Origin: Bedellia somnulentella
Taxonomy: Eukaryota > Arthropoda > Insecta > Lepidoptera > Bedelliidae
NCBI GenBank assembly: GCA_963576735.1
Contig: OY755174.1
Location: 2,542,001-2,606,000 of the forward strand
DNA length: 64,000 nucleotides
Reading direction: 5' to 3'
Position 1 is the first letter of the stretch; the number at the start of each line of letters is the position of its first letter. The notes beneath the pieces are model-generated. The model was given only the letters and a program-made list of their open reading frames with translations. It made no database searches and was not told where the DNA came from. The position numbers were made by a program, and so were the translations under genes. Positions 1 through 11,614 of the stretch are shown here, one piece after another.

Positions 1-188
1 AGAGTAAAATTTACAGATCTTCTACCGCTTTAAAAATGAATGATAAGTAGACGCATAACGTATAAAGCTGTGTAGTATCGCCTTTGCATAGAACTCACTC
101 ATTATTTCCCGCGAACGTCCTCAGAGTCAAATGAAGGTATTGAAACTTTTACAGTAATAGATGGGCGATACGGTTGTTACGGGCGTAA

Positions 189-350
189 AACTTTGTGTCC
201 AGATATTCTCAACTAGCTGACCCGAAAGACTTCTATGTCATTCACCTGATGAATGTCATCAAATGCTCATATCTAGCCGACCCGCAGAGTGTCTACATCA
301 TGCACCGGCAACCTTTCTTTTACTGTATTTTCTCCACTCTACCTTCATAG
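189..350 (+). pseudogene. Short open frame with a duplicated LADP motif
   Basis: An open frame of about 53 codons, bounded by TAA just upstream and TAG at 348-350. It encodes two copies of a motif of the form LADPxxxYxxH about 20 residues apart, the underlying DNA (near 212-247 and 272-307) being an imperfect direct repeat with a period of about 61 bp. The motif loosely recalls the start of Tudor-type repeats (xPxxFYV), but this is only a resemblance. No start codon, splice sites or neighbours support a complete gene. It could be a relic exon or part of a transposon protein. Confidence 0.22.
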
Positions 351-438
351 GTGGTTGAAGAGTTTCTAATTCTGAACAGACTTTAACTAACTACCTTTTT
401 TAAGGGTTTTATAACCGTAGGTACATCAAAAAAACATT

Positions 439-474
439 TCGACGGCCCCTACGTAAAGTATCGTAACTGCAAAA
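439..474 (+). repeat. Left half of a perfect 36-bp distant inverted repeat
   Basis: This segment beginning TCGACGGCCCC is exactly reverse-complemented at 6847-6882. The two halves bracket 6.4 kb that holds two Helitrons. They could be terminal inverted repeats of a decayed DNA transposon or two copies of a small element in opposite orientation. No convincing target-site duplication is visible. Confidence 0.55.
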
Positions 475-578
475 ATCGAAATTTCTGATTTTTGCATATG
501 TAAAACGTAATAATGAGTAACTATGATGTACATTAATTATTTTTTGTTTTTATACATTTTTAAGACACTTTTTCAATT

Positions 579-645
579 GAATACTGTCGAAACTGTACAA
601 ATTACGCGCCAAAAACTATATTAAGTGGCAGATTCGACAGTATTC
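579..645. repeat. Short hairpin with AATACTGTCGAA arms
   Basis: A perfect 14-bp inverted repeat (579-592 and 632-645) around a 39-nt loop. Related short hairpins built on a TATCGAAA-type core follow at 1043-1132, near 1150-1230 and near 6625-6655. Confidence 0.5.
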
Positions 646-1042
646 CCTTAGAGCGCTGCGCGGGCGCGACTCGAAACTACCAGACTCGACAGTTTTCTCT
701 GGGATGTGGCGGGGGAGGACACATTTACCTTTTTTCAAGTTTTTGTTTACTTAATGAATAAAAATGAATGGTTGAGGTAAACAACTAGTCAATTAGGTTA
801 CAAAACCAAATATCAATAAGTGTGAGAGTTGTGAGACTGTCGAATGTGAGTATGAAGCTCAGAAACCTGGTAATGGAATGGTAATGGAATTAGCTTTTTA
901 CGTGTGGAAATCATAAGTTTTCATCAAATTATTTACACTAGTAAAATGATACATTGCTTATATAAGTAATAAGTGCCTGATTTATGATTAAACTTATAAT
1001 TAAATCGATTCTAAATTCACGTGGCGAGTTTTTAGATTAACG

Positions 1043-1132
1043 CAGTAAGCTATCGAAAATGGCAGTTTCAATTGTGTTCTTTTAAAAACATATTTTTTCT
1101 CTATCGGAACTGCCATTTTTGATAGTATACTG
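1043..1132. repeat. Hairpin with 25-bp arms containing TGGCAGTT
   Basis: Left arm 1043-1067 and right arm 1108-1132 are inverted copies with about four mismatches. It is one of several short palindromes in the first 1.3 kb and at 6.6 kb, perhaps remnants of a MITE family. Confidence 0.5.
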
Positions 1133-1299
1133 TGCTCTCATTAAGCACTAAAATATCGAAAGTGGTACTTGCGATGGTCTTCTGCGATTGGAAGAAATCG
1201 AATCTGCTACTTGCGATAGTTTTTTACGATATTAATGAATTGCCAATGTACTTCCGATTTTTTTAAAAACTTTTGTTTTAGTAAATAATGGAAAAAACA

Positions 1300-1540
1300 A
1301 ATCGGCACCAGCGGGGATCGAACCCACGACCTCCGGGTATACGCCCCCGTCGCTTTGCCAATTGAGCTATAGTGTTAAGTGGCTTCTAGTGCGAAATTGT
1401 TCTTTCCTATGTTTCTTTTACACTTTTTAAGTAGTGTTAGCTTTCCCTACCTCCGATTTTTTTAAATATTGGAAAGGTCATTGTCTACCTTTACTGATAG
1501 AACGCAAATGTTGAGAACGCCTAACTTTTACATTATTAGA
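1300..1540 (-). repeat. Diverged tRNA-like (TRL) repeat unit
   Basis: A diverged copy of the unit that is tandemly arrayed at 15.3-16.3 kb. On the minus strand, 1376-1305 folds as a tRNA-like head: the B-box region reads GGGTTCGATCCC and the A box is at the other end. The downstream TTTCCTA and CTACCTCCGA segments also match the unit. The anticodon loop lacks the usual T33, so this is a tRNA-derived repeat and not a working tRNA. Confidence 0.55.
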
Positions 1541-1682
1541 ATATTTTTTTGGTTCAGTGGAACTTCTTAGTAACTGAAGCTTCTTACTGGAATTATCAAA
1601 TTAAAAATAATCTTTAAACTCAAACTTATTTAAGTTAGTAAAATTAAAATAAAAGTAATCAAAATGTTTTTTTTGTGAAAAT

Positions 1683-1815
1683 GAAAATCTCATGTGGGGA
1701 TTGTTCGAATAAATAAATTAAAAATAAAAGGAAAGAAAAATTTCGACACCTTTCCTTTCCTTTATTTATCCTTTATTTATAAAAAAATAATCCCCACATG
1801 AGGTTTTCATGAACA
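1683..1815. repeat. Snap-back pair of TRL end fragments
   Basis: Two end pieces of the TRL unit (the TCATGTGGGGATT end and the GGAAAGAAAAATTTCGACAC segment) meet head to head and form an imperfect hairpin about 130 bp long. Confidence 0.5.
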
Positions 1816-1905
1816 AAAAAAAACATTCTGATTACTTTTATTTTAATTTTACTAACTTAAATAAGTTTGACACTGACATAGAATGGAGGTTTCTCAACGA
1901 AATTT

Positions 1906-2529
1906 ATGAAGCCAGAAAATGCACATGTTTGTTCAGCAAACGAATTCCCAGACAAAACTCCCGACCGCGCAGAAGAGACACCGGTTCCATCTCTCACCTT
2001 AGCCCAAGCTTTTGACAGTGAACAACCACCATCTTTAGATATTACAGACGTGCCGAGCGTTAATTCTTTAATATTAATATCTGATCCAGAAGAAATTGAT
2101 TCACCTAACTCTGCTCAGGGCCATATCCCAGCCCTTAAAACAGGTTGTGAGCATAGGCACCTAAAAGTCTCCTGCCCATAGGGTTAGTATCATCCGTCAT
2201 CATCATCGTATCAGCTAAAGCCTAAATAGACCATGAACGTGTGTGGTCGTAGGTCGATGAGGGTTGTGAGCATGCATATTATGCTCATATGGCTGGATCC
2301 GCGCATGACTTTGCTACGCGCAAACAAACTTATACACCTGATCCAGGTCAAAAGTGAAAGCGACCTGGTGATCAACGGATCGACGTCCAAAGGAAATTGC
2401 CAAAAAATACTGTCCAAAATTTCATCGTTAAAAGCGGAAAAACTATGCCCGCGAAAAGAACGAAAAGTCCACCTGCAAACTGAAATATTCAAGAGCATTT
2501 ACAGAAGGAGTAAGACAACATATTTTTAA
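1906..2529 (+). other. Two unidentified open frames in a GC-richer patch
   Basis: Frames at 1906-2181 (91 codons, acidic and Ser/Pro-rich, with EETPVPSLTLAQ and ISDPEEIDSP) and 2233-2529 (98 codons, basic at the end) lie in a stretch richer in GC than its surroundings. No domain is recognised. They lie between the TRL hairpin and a SINE-B copy, inside the 36-bp inverted-repeat pair, so they may be remnants of a transposon protein. Without splice sites, a homologue or a paralogous copy in this window they cannot be called a gene. Confidence 0.2.
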
Positions 2530-2812
2530 AGAATGTTGGCAGCTGTCGGCTCATGCAATGCAGTAGGAGTACATCAATAAATAGGTATACGGATAGAATT
2601 GAAAAAAAATGAAAACGACAGAGGAACCCTCAAGGAGACAATTCACTATAATATATATTTTACCTAAACCTTAACATAATACTATCTAAGAAAAAAAGGG
2701 TGTGGCTTAAATTAAAATGTTTTGTGCTACCCTAGCTGCAAAAGACCAATTTATTAGAACGGTACAAGATAAACTGGACTAAACTGGCGTTACTGGAAAA
2801 TACAACAGAGAA

Positions 2813-3175
2813 AGAGAGTGATAGTTCAATGGGTAGAACACCGGTTAACGTGCAAGCGACTAGTGTTCAAATCCCGGGTCGGGCCTACACCAATTTGTCT
2901 TTTCTAAAAACATATGTGTGGTTAATTTATCATGGTTGTTAACGGTGAGGGAAAACATCGTGAGGAAACCCACATGACTGAGTTATACTTAGTCATGTGA
3001 CAGTGTATTCGTACAAAACGGCGATAGGCCTGCCCTTTATCACGTGAGTACACTGTCCATGCAAAATGTGGGTACTCTGAACACCAGGTGACAAAGTCAC
3101 GTGATGTTCAGAAGTATTAGTACCTCTGCCAACCCCTTCGGGGATATTCGGCGTGAACGTTTATGTTATGTTACA
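2813..3175 (+). mobile_element. SINE-B copy (tRNA-derived SINE)
   Basis: Nearly full-length copy of a SINE of about 360 bp. The tRNA-related head has an A box around TAGTTCAATGGGTAG and a B box around GTGTTCAAATCC. The body contains AAAACATCGTGAGGAAACCC and ACAGTGTA, and the element ends GTTTATGTTATGTTA. Other copies are at 8.7, 19.8 and 52.6 kb. Confidence 0.85.
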
Positions 3176-3397
3176 ACAGAGAAAAGCATTTAAAGCACCC
3201 AAGGAAAACTGTCGCGGAAATTATTCGGACTATCTGTGACCATGTCTGGGCATTTCAACAAGTTAAGTCCCATTTCACAAAAAAAAACAGCAACAAATTG
3301 TATCTTGACAATTGATTGAGATTTGCTAAGTGGTTTATTATGTACAAAGAGTGGCCAGAGTTAAATAACTACAGCAATCAATTCGAATGTTTTAGAC

Positions 3398-3470
3398 ATG
3401 AAAACCTCATGCGGGGATTATTACTAATAAATAAAAGATAAATAAAGGAAAGAAAAATTTCGACACCAGC
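3398..3470 (-). repeat. TRL end fragment
   Basis: Carries the ACCTCATGCGGGGATTATTA end and the GGAAAGAAAAATTTCGACAC segment of the TRL unit, without the tRNA-like part. Confidence 0.6.
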
Positions 3471-3727
3471 CACAGCAATCAAGCAGAATATGGGCGACAA
3501 TACCGTCAATAGTTAATGACAACATAACTTATACATTTTTGGTTCGAAAATAATGCTAGTACCTAGGTTTAATAAGATCTATTGTTTTATGAAAATAATT
3601 TTACTACTTATTTTTTACTAGCTTTTTGCCCCGCGACTTCGTCCGCGTGGACTTCATTTTTTGCATCCAGTTTACATAATACCAAAATACCGAAACACTA
3701 TCTCAACTTCTGTTTTTTATATTTATA

Positions 3728-3912
3728 ATCCCGCGGGCATTGTAAATGACATAAAGGACATTGAGGCTTTTTAAGTGATTGTTGGGCGATGCAGTTTGTG
3801 ACCCATCACTAACAACCTTTATTAACCTATCTTTTATCAATATATTTCCAAAATTGGATGAAGAATCTCCGAAGCTATGGCTACCCTTTTATGGAATTTA
3901 TGGTTGTTAGCA
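3728..3912 (+). mobile_element. Degenerate SINE-A copy inside a Helitron
   Basis: Retains the GGGCGATGC, ACCCATCAC, CAACCTTTATT and CTATGGCTACCC landmarks of SINE-A in order, but head and tail are eroded. Confidence 0.5.
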
Positions 3913-4340
3913 TATATTCATGAATGATTGATAGATGGATTTCATAAATTCAATCGCACCAAATAATGTAAATGTAAAAAAACTCTATATTAACTTTCAT
4001 TTGCTATATCAACCCGTTAGGGGTTGAGTTCCAAAAATTCCTTTTTAATTGTTCATAAGAATCATGAAACAAATATACCAAGTTTTTATGTTCAGAAATG
4101 AGAATATCTTTAGTAAGTACAGATACGGATAGTAGTTTGGCGCTGCGGCGACGGCCCGGTGCTGCCCCCTACACTGACCGTTGGTGATAGTGGGAGAGCT
4201 TGCAGCGATTGGTCGGCAATATAGGGATGATTAGTGGTGGATCTCCTTCCAAAATAATCGCTAAATTGAAGGGATAGTGCTTGTTATTATTATATATGGT
4301 GTTATTTTAAGCTAACAAAACATTTTTTTACAAAAAGATT

Positions 4341-4436
4341 GAATTACCTGAGATACGAACCCGGGACGATTGATTCATAATAGTTCTAATTAAATATTCA
4401 TAGTAGTTAGTTATACCGCTACGCCACGGAGACGTT
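4341..4436 (-). pseudogene. tRNA-like sequence with A and B boxes
   Basis: The reverse strand reads TGGCGTAGCGG (A-box-like), a spacer of about 50 nt, then CCCGGGTTCGTATCTC (B-box-like). It lies inside the Helitron. The long insert between the boxes would fit a Leu- or Ser-type tRNA or an intron-bearing relic. I could not draw a clean cloverleaf. Confidence 0.3.
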
Positions 4437-5279
4437 ACCGGGGCGGTGTCAAATTTTTATTACGCTTTATTTCATATTAGTCTTACTATTGATAAACAAA
4501 TTTGTCATTTAAATTGATGAAACCCCTTCATCTTTCCAAAATGAACATTAACAAAGTGTCTGATGTGAATTCCATCGATGATAAAAATAATCGCTGCAAT
4601 ATTTTGAGCCATATATGAGTTAAGGTTTTTTGATGTTCCTATGAGAACTCTTGCGGATTCCTTAGTTTCAAGGAATCGTCGTCGTTTCATTTAGCTTCTA
4701 AATTTACATGTTAATATTCGTTTGCAATATAAGTAGATGTAAAAAAAAAGTATACGTTAAAAAAATAGTACATTATCCCTCGGGAGTTCCTTATTTTCGG
4801 GGATCCATTACCGTACCATTAAGCTTCTAAATTTTGATTTTTATATTAGTTTACAATATTTTACGTTGTTTTAAACGATGCACATGCACAGCGCCATCTC
4901 CAATGCATTTAGTAAGCAAACAATATTTTTGATTTCCCATGTGAACATATTTTTTCCGGGATAAAAAGTACCCTATTATTTAATTTAGACTTCTAACTAC
5001 ACGTCTGAAAAATTTCAAAGCAATCGGTTTAGTATTTACGGCGTGAAAGCGGAACAAACAAACAAACTCACTTTCCCATTTATAATATTAGTATGGATTA
5101 CTTAAATCTGATAGTTTGTTATTACGAGTAACATGCTCGTAAGACTGCTGAGTACATAAGTCACTATAACATACATAGTTATTAGTTTTCAATAGTTATT
5201 AATTGCCCATTAGTTTAGACCCTAGAATCCCATATATTATTAATAATTTCTAAAATCTTTCGTTATTTTTATCAATATA

Positions 5280-6313
5280 TCAATACATAGTATAAAACAA
5301 AGTCGCTTTCGCTGTATGTCCGTATGTATGCTTAGATCTTTAAAACTACGCAACGGATTTTGATGCGGTTTTTTTTAATAGATAGAGTGATTCTTAAGGA
5401 AGGTTTGTATGTATAATAAATGTATAATATAGTAGAGAAACACTGATAAATTTAAAGGTTTCTAATGTGATGTCGTAAATAAGCACGTTTTTTTGCGCTT
5501 ATATTGCAAACGCTGGCTGAACCCTACGAGATAGACCAAAATAATGTACTACAGTATTGTTCACCTTAAAAAGTCCAACAAAAAAGTCTGCGATGGTATA
5601 TGTCTATCTCTTAGGGATAACCCAGCATAACCATTTTTATTCTTTACTAAAAAATGGTTATTTACGAAGTGATTTTAAACAATACAGCATTAATCCTTAT
5701 CCAATTAAGTACCTTAAATAAATTGTGCATTTATTATAGATCAATATGCTTTTTACAGCATGTAATTTAAGTGAATATTACCGAAGATATTACAAATTTA
5801 AAATGCAGGGTTCGTAGTTGTTTGCGCCGGGTGGCGCGTGCCTATAAATAGCGCGTCGATGGCCGCGCTTCGCCTTATAGCACTTTATGATTTGCAGCGC
5901 CTCCTAAGCTCTGCAATGGCACACGTTTGCTGGTAAAATCACTAAAAAAATTCATAATAGAGTGCACAATACTCACCGGATGTGGTACCGGAGAAGATGT
6001 ACTAATTCCCCGAATTCCTCTGATACCATCACATTTACCGTTCCAATTTAAACGCCTACAATTTCCGGTAAAGATATCTTTTGCAATGACCATTAATACA
6101 TCGCAGGGTCAAACTTTTAACGTTGCAGGATTAGACTTGAGTGTTGAGTGTTTTTCACATGGCCAATTACATGTCGCGCTGTCAAGAGTAACGTCTAAGC
6201 AAAACATGTTTGTATTGCCTAATGACAAAAAAGCTGTGAACGTTGTGTATAAGGACATTCTGTAGTAGGTATATTTTGCATTGCACCCGTGCGAAGCCGG
6301 GGCGGGTCGCTAG
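5280..6313 (+). mobile_element. Helitron with helicase remnant
   Basis: Begins TCAATACATAGTATAAAAC after an A and ends CTAG before a T. A hairpin of ACCCG and CGGGT lies just before the terminus. A matching 5' end fragment is found at 24951. It carries the end of a Helitron helicase, so it is a deleted derivative of an autonomous element. Confidence 0.85.
5890..6265 (+). pseudogene. C-terminal part of Helitron Pif1-like helicase
   Basis: The frame ends in TAG at 6263-6265 and preserves the last quarter of a Helitron RepHel protein: PPKLCNGTRL, then KISFAMTINTSQGQTF and CFSHGQLHVALSRV, the Walker-type SF1 helicase motifs V and VI of the Pif1 family. In an intact Helitron this domain unwinds DNA during rolling-circle transposition. 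The Rep nuclease domain and helicase motifs I-IV are absent, and a TGA stop lies just upstream of PPKLC, so the fragment cannot act alone. The frame within the fragment is intact, pointing to deletion rather than long decay. Confidence 0.85.
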
Positions 6314-6846
6314 TTTTATATAAGATAATTTTATTTTAAGTAAGGAAAGTTTTTTTTTCATACCTCAGTCATGCTAATGCAAGCAAATTTGTTCATATTA
6401 TTTTCGTGCACCTGTTACTTATTACAATGCATGTTTTGTTACTATACAAAAACAACATAAAATCAAAAACCCTGTTGTTTTCTTGGTAGAAAAGTATCTT
6501 CATATCCGCATTATACCTTAAAAATGCTATTTTGAATGTACCAGTTTTAGTTACATCGTGACGAAGAATATTATTGTAATTACCACTTACTATACCTAGG
6601 CAATTGCAAATGACCTAGAATAATATCGAAACTGCCACATTCGATAAAACGCCGCTTAATACTGACGAGGTATAACATTGAAAATGAAATATCTAGAAAA
6701 AAATTATATATTTAAAATAACACATTAAGTAATTAAATTAAGTATAAAATAGTCATGTAATTTCAAGTATTGTATTTTACAAAATGTTAGTATTTACTTT
6801 TAAAATCAATTTTCTAACTTTGAATTGCTCTCCTGTAAAGTTAAGG

Positions 6847-6882
6847 TTTTGCAGTTACGATACTTTACGTAGGGGCCGTCGA
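6847..6882 (-). repeat. Right half of a perfect 36-bp distant inverted repeat
   Basis: Exact reverse complement of 439-474. Confidence 0.55.
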
Positions 6883-6904
6883 TTTGAACGTATAAATGTT
6901 TGAA

Positions 6905-7088
6905 TAAGTTTAAATAACACATACATACATACACATACTCACACGGCTATTAATCCCTAAAAGGGGTAGCCAGAGCTGAGTGCCATAAAAAGATGGTTAA
7001 ACAAAGGTTGTTGGTGAGTCGTGGTTAGTCGCCTCTTACGTACAACCATCGATAGAAATGGGGTAGTGTTATTCTAACCCGACGCAGC
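6905..7088 (-). mobile_element. SINE-A copy, internally deleted
   Basis: Starts with the ACATAC tail repeat and retains CGGCTATTAATCCCT, GGTAGCCAGAGCT, CGCCTCTTACGTAC and the head TAGTGTTATTCTAA. About 60 bp of the middle is missing. Confidence 0.8.
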
Positions 7089-7134
7089 TAAATTATTGAA
7101 AATGAAATCGACAAGACTGACAAATAAATAGTTT

Positions 7135-7378
7135 CTGTGTAGTGTCGGCTTAGAATAGCACTACCCCATTTCTTTCGGTGGGTGTACGTAAGAGGCGACT
7201 AACGGTATTGGGGCTTTTATGGGATTTTTGGGCGATGCGGTTGGAGACCCATCACCAACAACCTTTATTTTACCATCTTTTCCCCACGCAACTTCCAAAA
7301 GTGGCTGAGGAATTTGTACGTCCTTAGCTCTGGCTACCCCTTCTAGGGATTTATAGCCGTGAGTATATGTATCGTATG
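7135..7378 (+). mobile_element. SINE-A copy, full length
   Basis: Head GTGTAGTGTCGGCTTAGAAT, middle TGGGCGATGCGGTTGGAGAC, and tail GCCGTGAGTATATGTAT. About 245 bp. This is the best reference copy for the family together with 11371-11614. Confidence 0.9.
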
Positions 7379-7764
7379 TGATAAATAAATAATCAAAGTA
7401 TGTATAAAGTTGTGACACCCATACATTAGCTAGTTGAAAGGCAAAGTGGGAGTTCGGAAAATCAAATATTTGTTAGCTTACGAAGTTTCAGTTTCAGTGA
7501 CAGTCGAGGTTAACTTCAGACTTGGTTGAGACTGGAAGTATTGAACTTAGGTGAAATTTCTAACTTGGTAGATATTGCATTAATATAAGGTCAAAGGTTG
7601 GGAGAAGCTACATGCTTTTAAATATCACGTGAGACCTTCTTAATTACTGATCTTGGATCTAATGTGTTATGTCGTTATGAACACAATCTAATAAATAAAA
7701 GATTTTATTTGATATTTTACATACACACAATAAAAACAACACAAGTAAAAATAAACTAACGATA
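7379..7764. other. AT-rich stretch, no feature seen
   Basis: No open frame, repeat family or RNA gene recognised. Confidence 0.4.
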
Positions 7765-7972
7765 TTTAATCCCTAGAAGGGGTAGCCAGAGCTATAAAAA
7801 TAAACTAACGGCATTAAATACCTAGAAGGGGTAGCCAGACCTAAGGAATTAGAAATACCTCAGCCACTTTTGATAAAGATGAGTGGGGAAAAAATGGTAA
7901 AATAAAGGTTGTTGGTGATGGGTCTCCAACCGCATCGCCCAAAAATTCCTAAAAATCCCCTATACCAATTAC
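7765..7972 (-). mobile_element. SINE-A copy with duplicated tail region
   Basis: The tail segment (CCTAGAAGGGGTAGCCAGA) occurs twice about 50 bp apart (near 7768 and 7823), followed by the normal middle. The head is missing. Confidence 0.75.
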
Positions 7973-8001
7973 ATTAATCCAATTTCAAACTTTTAAAAAC
8001 C

Positions 8002-8232
8002 ACCACGGCTGTAAATCCCTAGAAGGGGTAGCCAGAGCTAAGGAATTAGAAATTCTTCAGCCACTTTTGGAAATGTGAGTGGGGAAAAGATAGTAAAAAT
8101 AAAGGTTGTTATTGATGGGTATCCAACCGCACCGACCAAAAATCCCTTAAAAGCCCCAATACCGTTAGTCGCCTCTTTCGTACACCCATCGGAAGAAATG
8201 GAGTAGTGCTATTCTAAGCCGACACTACACAG
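8002..8232 (-). mobile_element. SINE-A copy
   Basis: Near-complete copy from CACGGCTGTAAATCCC to the reversed head GCCGACACTACAC. Confidence 0.88.
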
Positions 8233-8694
8233 GAAAACTAAATAAAAAAATATTATTTTAGACAAAGAATCCCACTAAAAATATACTTACAAGGAAAAAA
8301 ATATTTTTCAACGTTTTTTACTAATGGTGTATGTTTCGAATCATTGCAGGTGGAGACAAACCAAATTTTCTAAATATTTCACCCATAGAATTTAAGACTT
8401 TTCGATTAATGGTGAAACCGTGATTTGTTAAATTTATTACCTTTGCGTAATTGATTGATAAATTAAACAATAAAAATGTTAAGTCTATAATTTGTCTAAA
8501 CAGAGCAGGATTACTTAAATCAGAGGTACTATTTTTCATCATTTTATATCTCCTAGGATTTATTTACCTTCAAAATTATTAATATTTATATTTGTATTTG
8601 TGTATGTGTCCCCCTTTTTGGATATGCAATAAACTGTTTTTCTGATTTATTCTACAAGTTTAACTTAGTTTGGGGCTAACTTGATATGTTTATA
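8233..8694. other. AT-rich stretch, no feature seen
   Basis: An open frame of 73 codons on the minus strand (8321-8542) has no recognisable domain and a composition expected by chance. Confidence 0.35.
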
Positions 8695-9043
8695 ATAAAC
8701 ATAACATAAACATAAACGTTCACGGCGAATACTCCCGAGGGGGTTAGCAGAGGTACTAATACTTCTGAACATCACGTGACTTTGTCACCTGGTGTTCAGA
8801 GTACCCACTTTATGCATGGACGGTGTACTCACGTGATAGGGGGCACAGGCCTATCGCCGTTTTGTACGAACACATTGTGTGGGTTTCCTCACGATGTTTT
8901 CCCTCACCGTTAACAACCATGATAAATTAACCACACATATATCATTAGAAAAGACAAATTGGTGTAGGCTCGAACCGGGATTTGAACACTAGTCGTTTGG
9001 GAAATAACCAGTGATCTACCTATTGAGCAATCACGGTTCCTGT
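8695..9043 (-). mobile_element. SINE-B copy
   Basis: Reverse-oriented, near full-length copy. It starts with CATAACATAAACGTTCACGG and ends with the tRNA-like head, whose B box reads GGGATTTGAACACTAG in this orientation. Confidence 0.85.
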
Positions 9044-9228
9044 GTGTCGGTGTTTATAATATGTCCGTATATTTAGTATTATTACTTCATAGCAATAAGA
9101 TATCAAAAAATATTCAATGCACATATAATATATTAAAAGTACTAACTCACAATGTCACATTATTTAGGTAACATGCATTCAAAAAAAAGGATAAGGTAGC
9201 GGACATATAACAAGCGATACTTGAGTTA

Positions 9229-9474
9229 ACATACATACTTATACTCACGGCTATAAATCCCTTAACGGGGTAACCAGAGCTTTGGAATGATAAATTCCTC
9301 AGCCACTTTTGGAAGTTGATTGGGGAAAAGATGATAATAATAAACGTTTTTGGTGACGGGTCTCCAACCACATCGCCCAAAAATCACTTAAAAAGACCCT
9401 ATACCCTTACTCGCCTCTTACGATCACCCACGGGTAGAAATGGGGTAGTGATATTCTAAGCCGACACTACACGG
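9229..9474 (-). mobile_element. SINE-A copy
   Basis: Full-length reverse copy with TACTCACGGCTATAAATCCC at the tail and GCCGACACTACACGG at the head. It belongs to a subtype with TTAACGGGG and GATCACCCACGGG. Confidence 0.88.
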
Positions 9475-10306
9475 CAAACACTTGAGTTAACAGGGGTTTA
9501 AAAGGTGTTGCCATACTTTAAACATAAGTTTTTGCTAATATTGTAACTAGTATTATTAAGCTAAGTACAATGTACTCAGGCCCTCTATTGATAGTTAATG
9601 TAAGTAGGAAAGTAAATTTTATACTTCTAGGTCGACTGAAAATACTCAATAATTTGTTTTCCCTGGAGAGAACTGAAACATACATTTACTAGGAAACAAA
9701 CAGTCGTCTTAGTTATTGGTTTCTTCTTTATTACAAACTAAACGAGCCTTTAATATGAGAATATGGATAAAATAACCTTCAGCTGTTCCTAGGGTGCAAG
9801 ATAAAGGAGTTTTACAGTAAAGTTTTTTCACAGGGCTTCTTTCTTTTCCTTTTAGGTACGGACCAATTCTTTATTGACTTGTTTATAAACGGAAATGTTT
9901 GGACATTTTACGTTAACACAAATAACAATGCAAAGCTATCCAGATTCTCGCAAAGTTCTTAACCGACTAAAACTTTCCCCAGCCAAATTAATTTAAGTGT
10001 GAACAATTTAACTCGTGTAAGTGCTTAGAACGAGCGGTTGAGTAGTTGGTAACTACTGGTTGTGAAACGGTCTCAGTGTGTCACTCAGATTGCATATGCA
10101 TTAACTAGCAACTCCAATATGAATGAGTAGTGTAGTAGTTGCGGAATAATACAGGATACTTGGAGAATTTGCAGCAATTAGAGAAATGTTGCTTGCATTT
10201 CAGCAGGGATTTTATATAAAAATAAGCATAATATTTTCATGCTGCTGGATAGCTTTTACTAATGCATCTTAGAGATAATTCTTTTTTACTTTTATATAAT
10301 TAACCA
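9475..10306. other. Unique-looking AT-rich stretch
   Basis: No coding frame above background, no RNA gene and no repeat family recognised. Confidence 0.35.
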
Positions 10307-10520
10307 TTTCTTCCGGTTGGTGTACGTAGGAGGCGACTAACGGTATTAGGGCTATTAAGGGATTATTGGGCGATGTGCTTAGAGACCCCATCACCAACAA
10401 CCTTTATTTTACCATCTTTTCCCCATTCAACTTTCCAAAAGTGGCGGAGGAATTTCTAATTCCTAAGCTCTGGCTATCCCTTCTAGGGATTTATAGCCGT
10501 GAGTATGTATGTATGTATGC
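10307..10520 (+). mobile_element. SINE-A copy, 5' truncated
   Basis: Lacks the first 30 bp. Continues from CCATTTCTTCCGG to a GTGAGTATGTATGTATG tail. Confidence 0.85.
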
Positions 10521-11370
10521 ACTTTTATATGGAAGAATGGGTATTAATTTTACTGAATTTATGAGTTGATAGAGTAGCCCTGGAAACTTAATATAACATA
10601 TGTAAAAACAACAGGAAAACAGAAGAAACAGATAATAGTGAAAACAAAAAATCCCATTTTAAAATATCATAAATTTTAATTCATTAATAATTTCTGTAAA
10701 TTAAAACAACTTAATTACTAACATTTATAAACGTTATCGTTAAACTAAAATCACTCTACCGGTACTTGGGAAGGTTGCAAATGGAAGAAACTTTTTTTTA
10801 TTCCTATATAATGTATTAAGACAATTTTCCTAACCTAACCTCTAAAACTCCCCTACTGTCCTCAAGTCTGCTGAACACCTGTTTAGATCACTTTCCATAT
10901 CTACCTTGGCCTTTGAATACATGAACACTAAAGTGCACCATCTATTGACTTATGGATTTGTTAAATATGTACTTTCAGCTATGCACTAATATTTTTTTTT
11001 ATAAATGATTCTATTTGGAATAGCAAATTATGGTGAAAATACATACGGATATATAATACACAGATCAAGTTAGCCCTAAACTATTTACAACTTAATGACT
11101 TGTATTACGGGATACTAACTCAACGAACTAATTAAAATTACATTATACTCATATTAATAACATCAAAGGGTAAGAACAGTCATTTATGCTCATCACACAA
11201 ATGTTGCTCTCAGTGGGATTCGAACCCGCAACCACCTGCAGAAGTATCATGTTAAATTTTGAAATAAAACCAACAAGCGGCCGAGTGTGTAGGTGACTAG
11301 CTTCTCATTCAGGTGGTTGCGGGTTAATTACGCTTCTGCGTATAGTTCATTACGATTCATGAAATAATAT
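10521..11370. other. No gene; one tRNA-like B-box segment
   Basis: Around 11205-11255 the minus strand reads GGTTGCGGGTTCGAATCCC, a B box with stem, and 11300-11330 repeats part of it (GGTGGTTGCGGGTT). It is probably a tRNA-derived SINE relic. The rest is featureless AT-rich sequence. Confidence 0.3.
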
Positions 11371-11614
11371 GCTGTGTAGTGTCGGCTTAGAATAGCACTA
11401 CCCCATTTCTTCCGGTGGGTGTACGTAAGAGGCGACTAACGGTATTGGGGCTTTTAAGGGATTTTCGGGCGATGCGGTTGGAGACCCATCACCAACAACC
11501 TTTATTTTACCATCTTTTCCCCACACAACTTTCCAAAAGTGGCTGAGGAATTTCTAATTCCTTAGCTCTGGCTACCCCTTCTCGGGATTTATAGCCGTGA
11601 GTATATGTATGGAT
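11371..11614 (+). mobile_element. SINE-A copy, full length
   Basis: Very close to the copy at 7135, including CTAATTCCTTAGCTCTGG and the final GTGAGTATATGTATG. Confidence 0.9.

Larger units (their letters stand above)
3618..5097 (-). mobile_element. Non-autonomous Helitron
   Basis: On the minus strand it starts TCCATACTAATATTATAAAT after an A and ends in CTAG before a T, as Helitrons do. Near the 3' end is a short GC-rich hairpin (CGCGGACGAAGTCGCGG). The body, about 1.48 kb, contains a degenerate SINE-A and a tRNA-like segment but no Rep or helicase frame. Confidence 0.8.
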
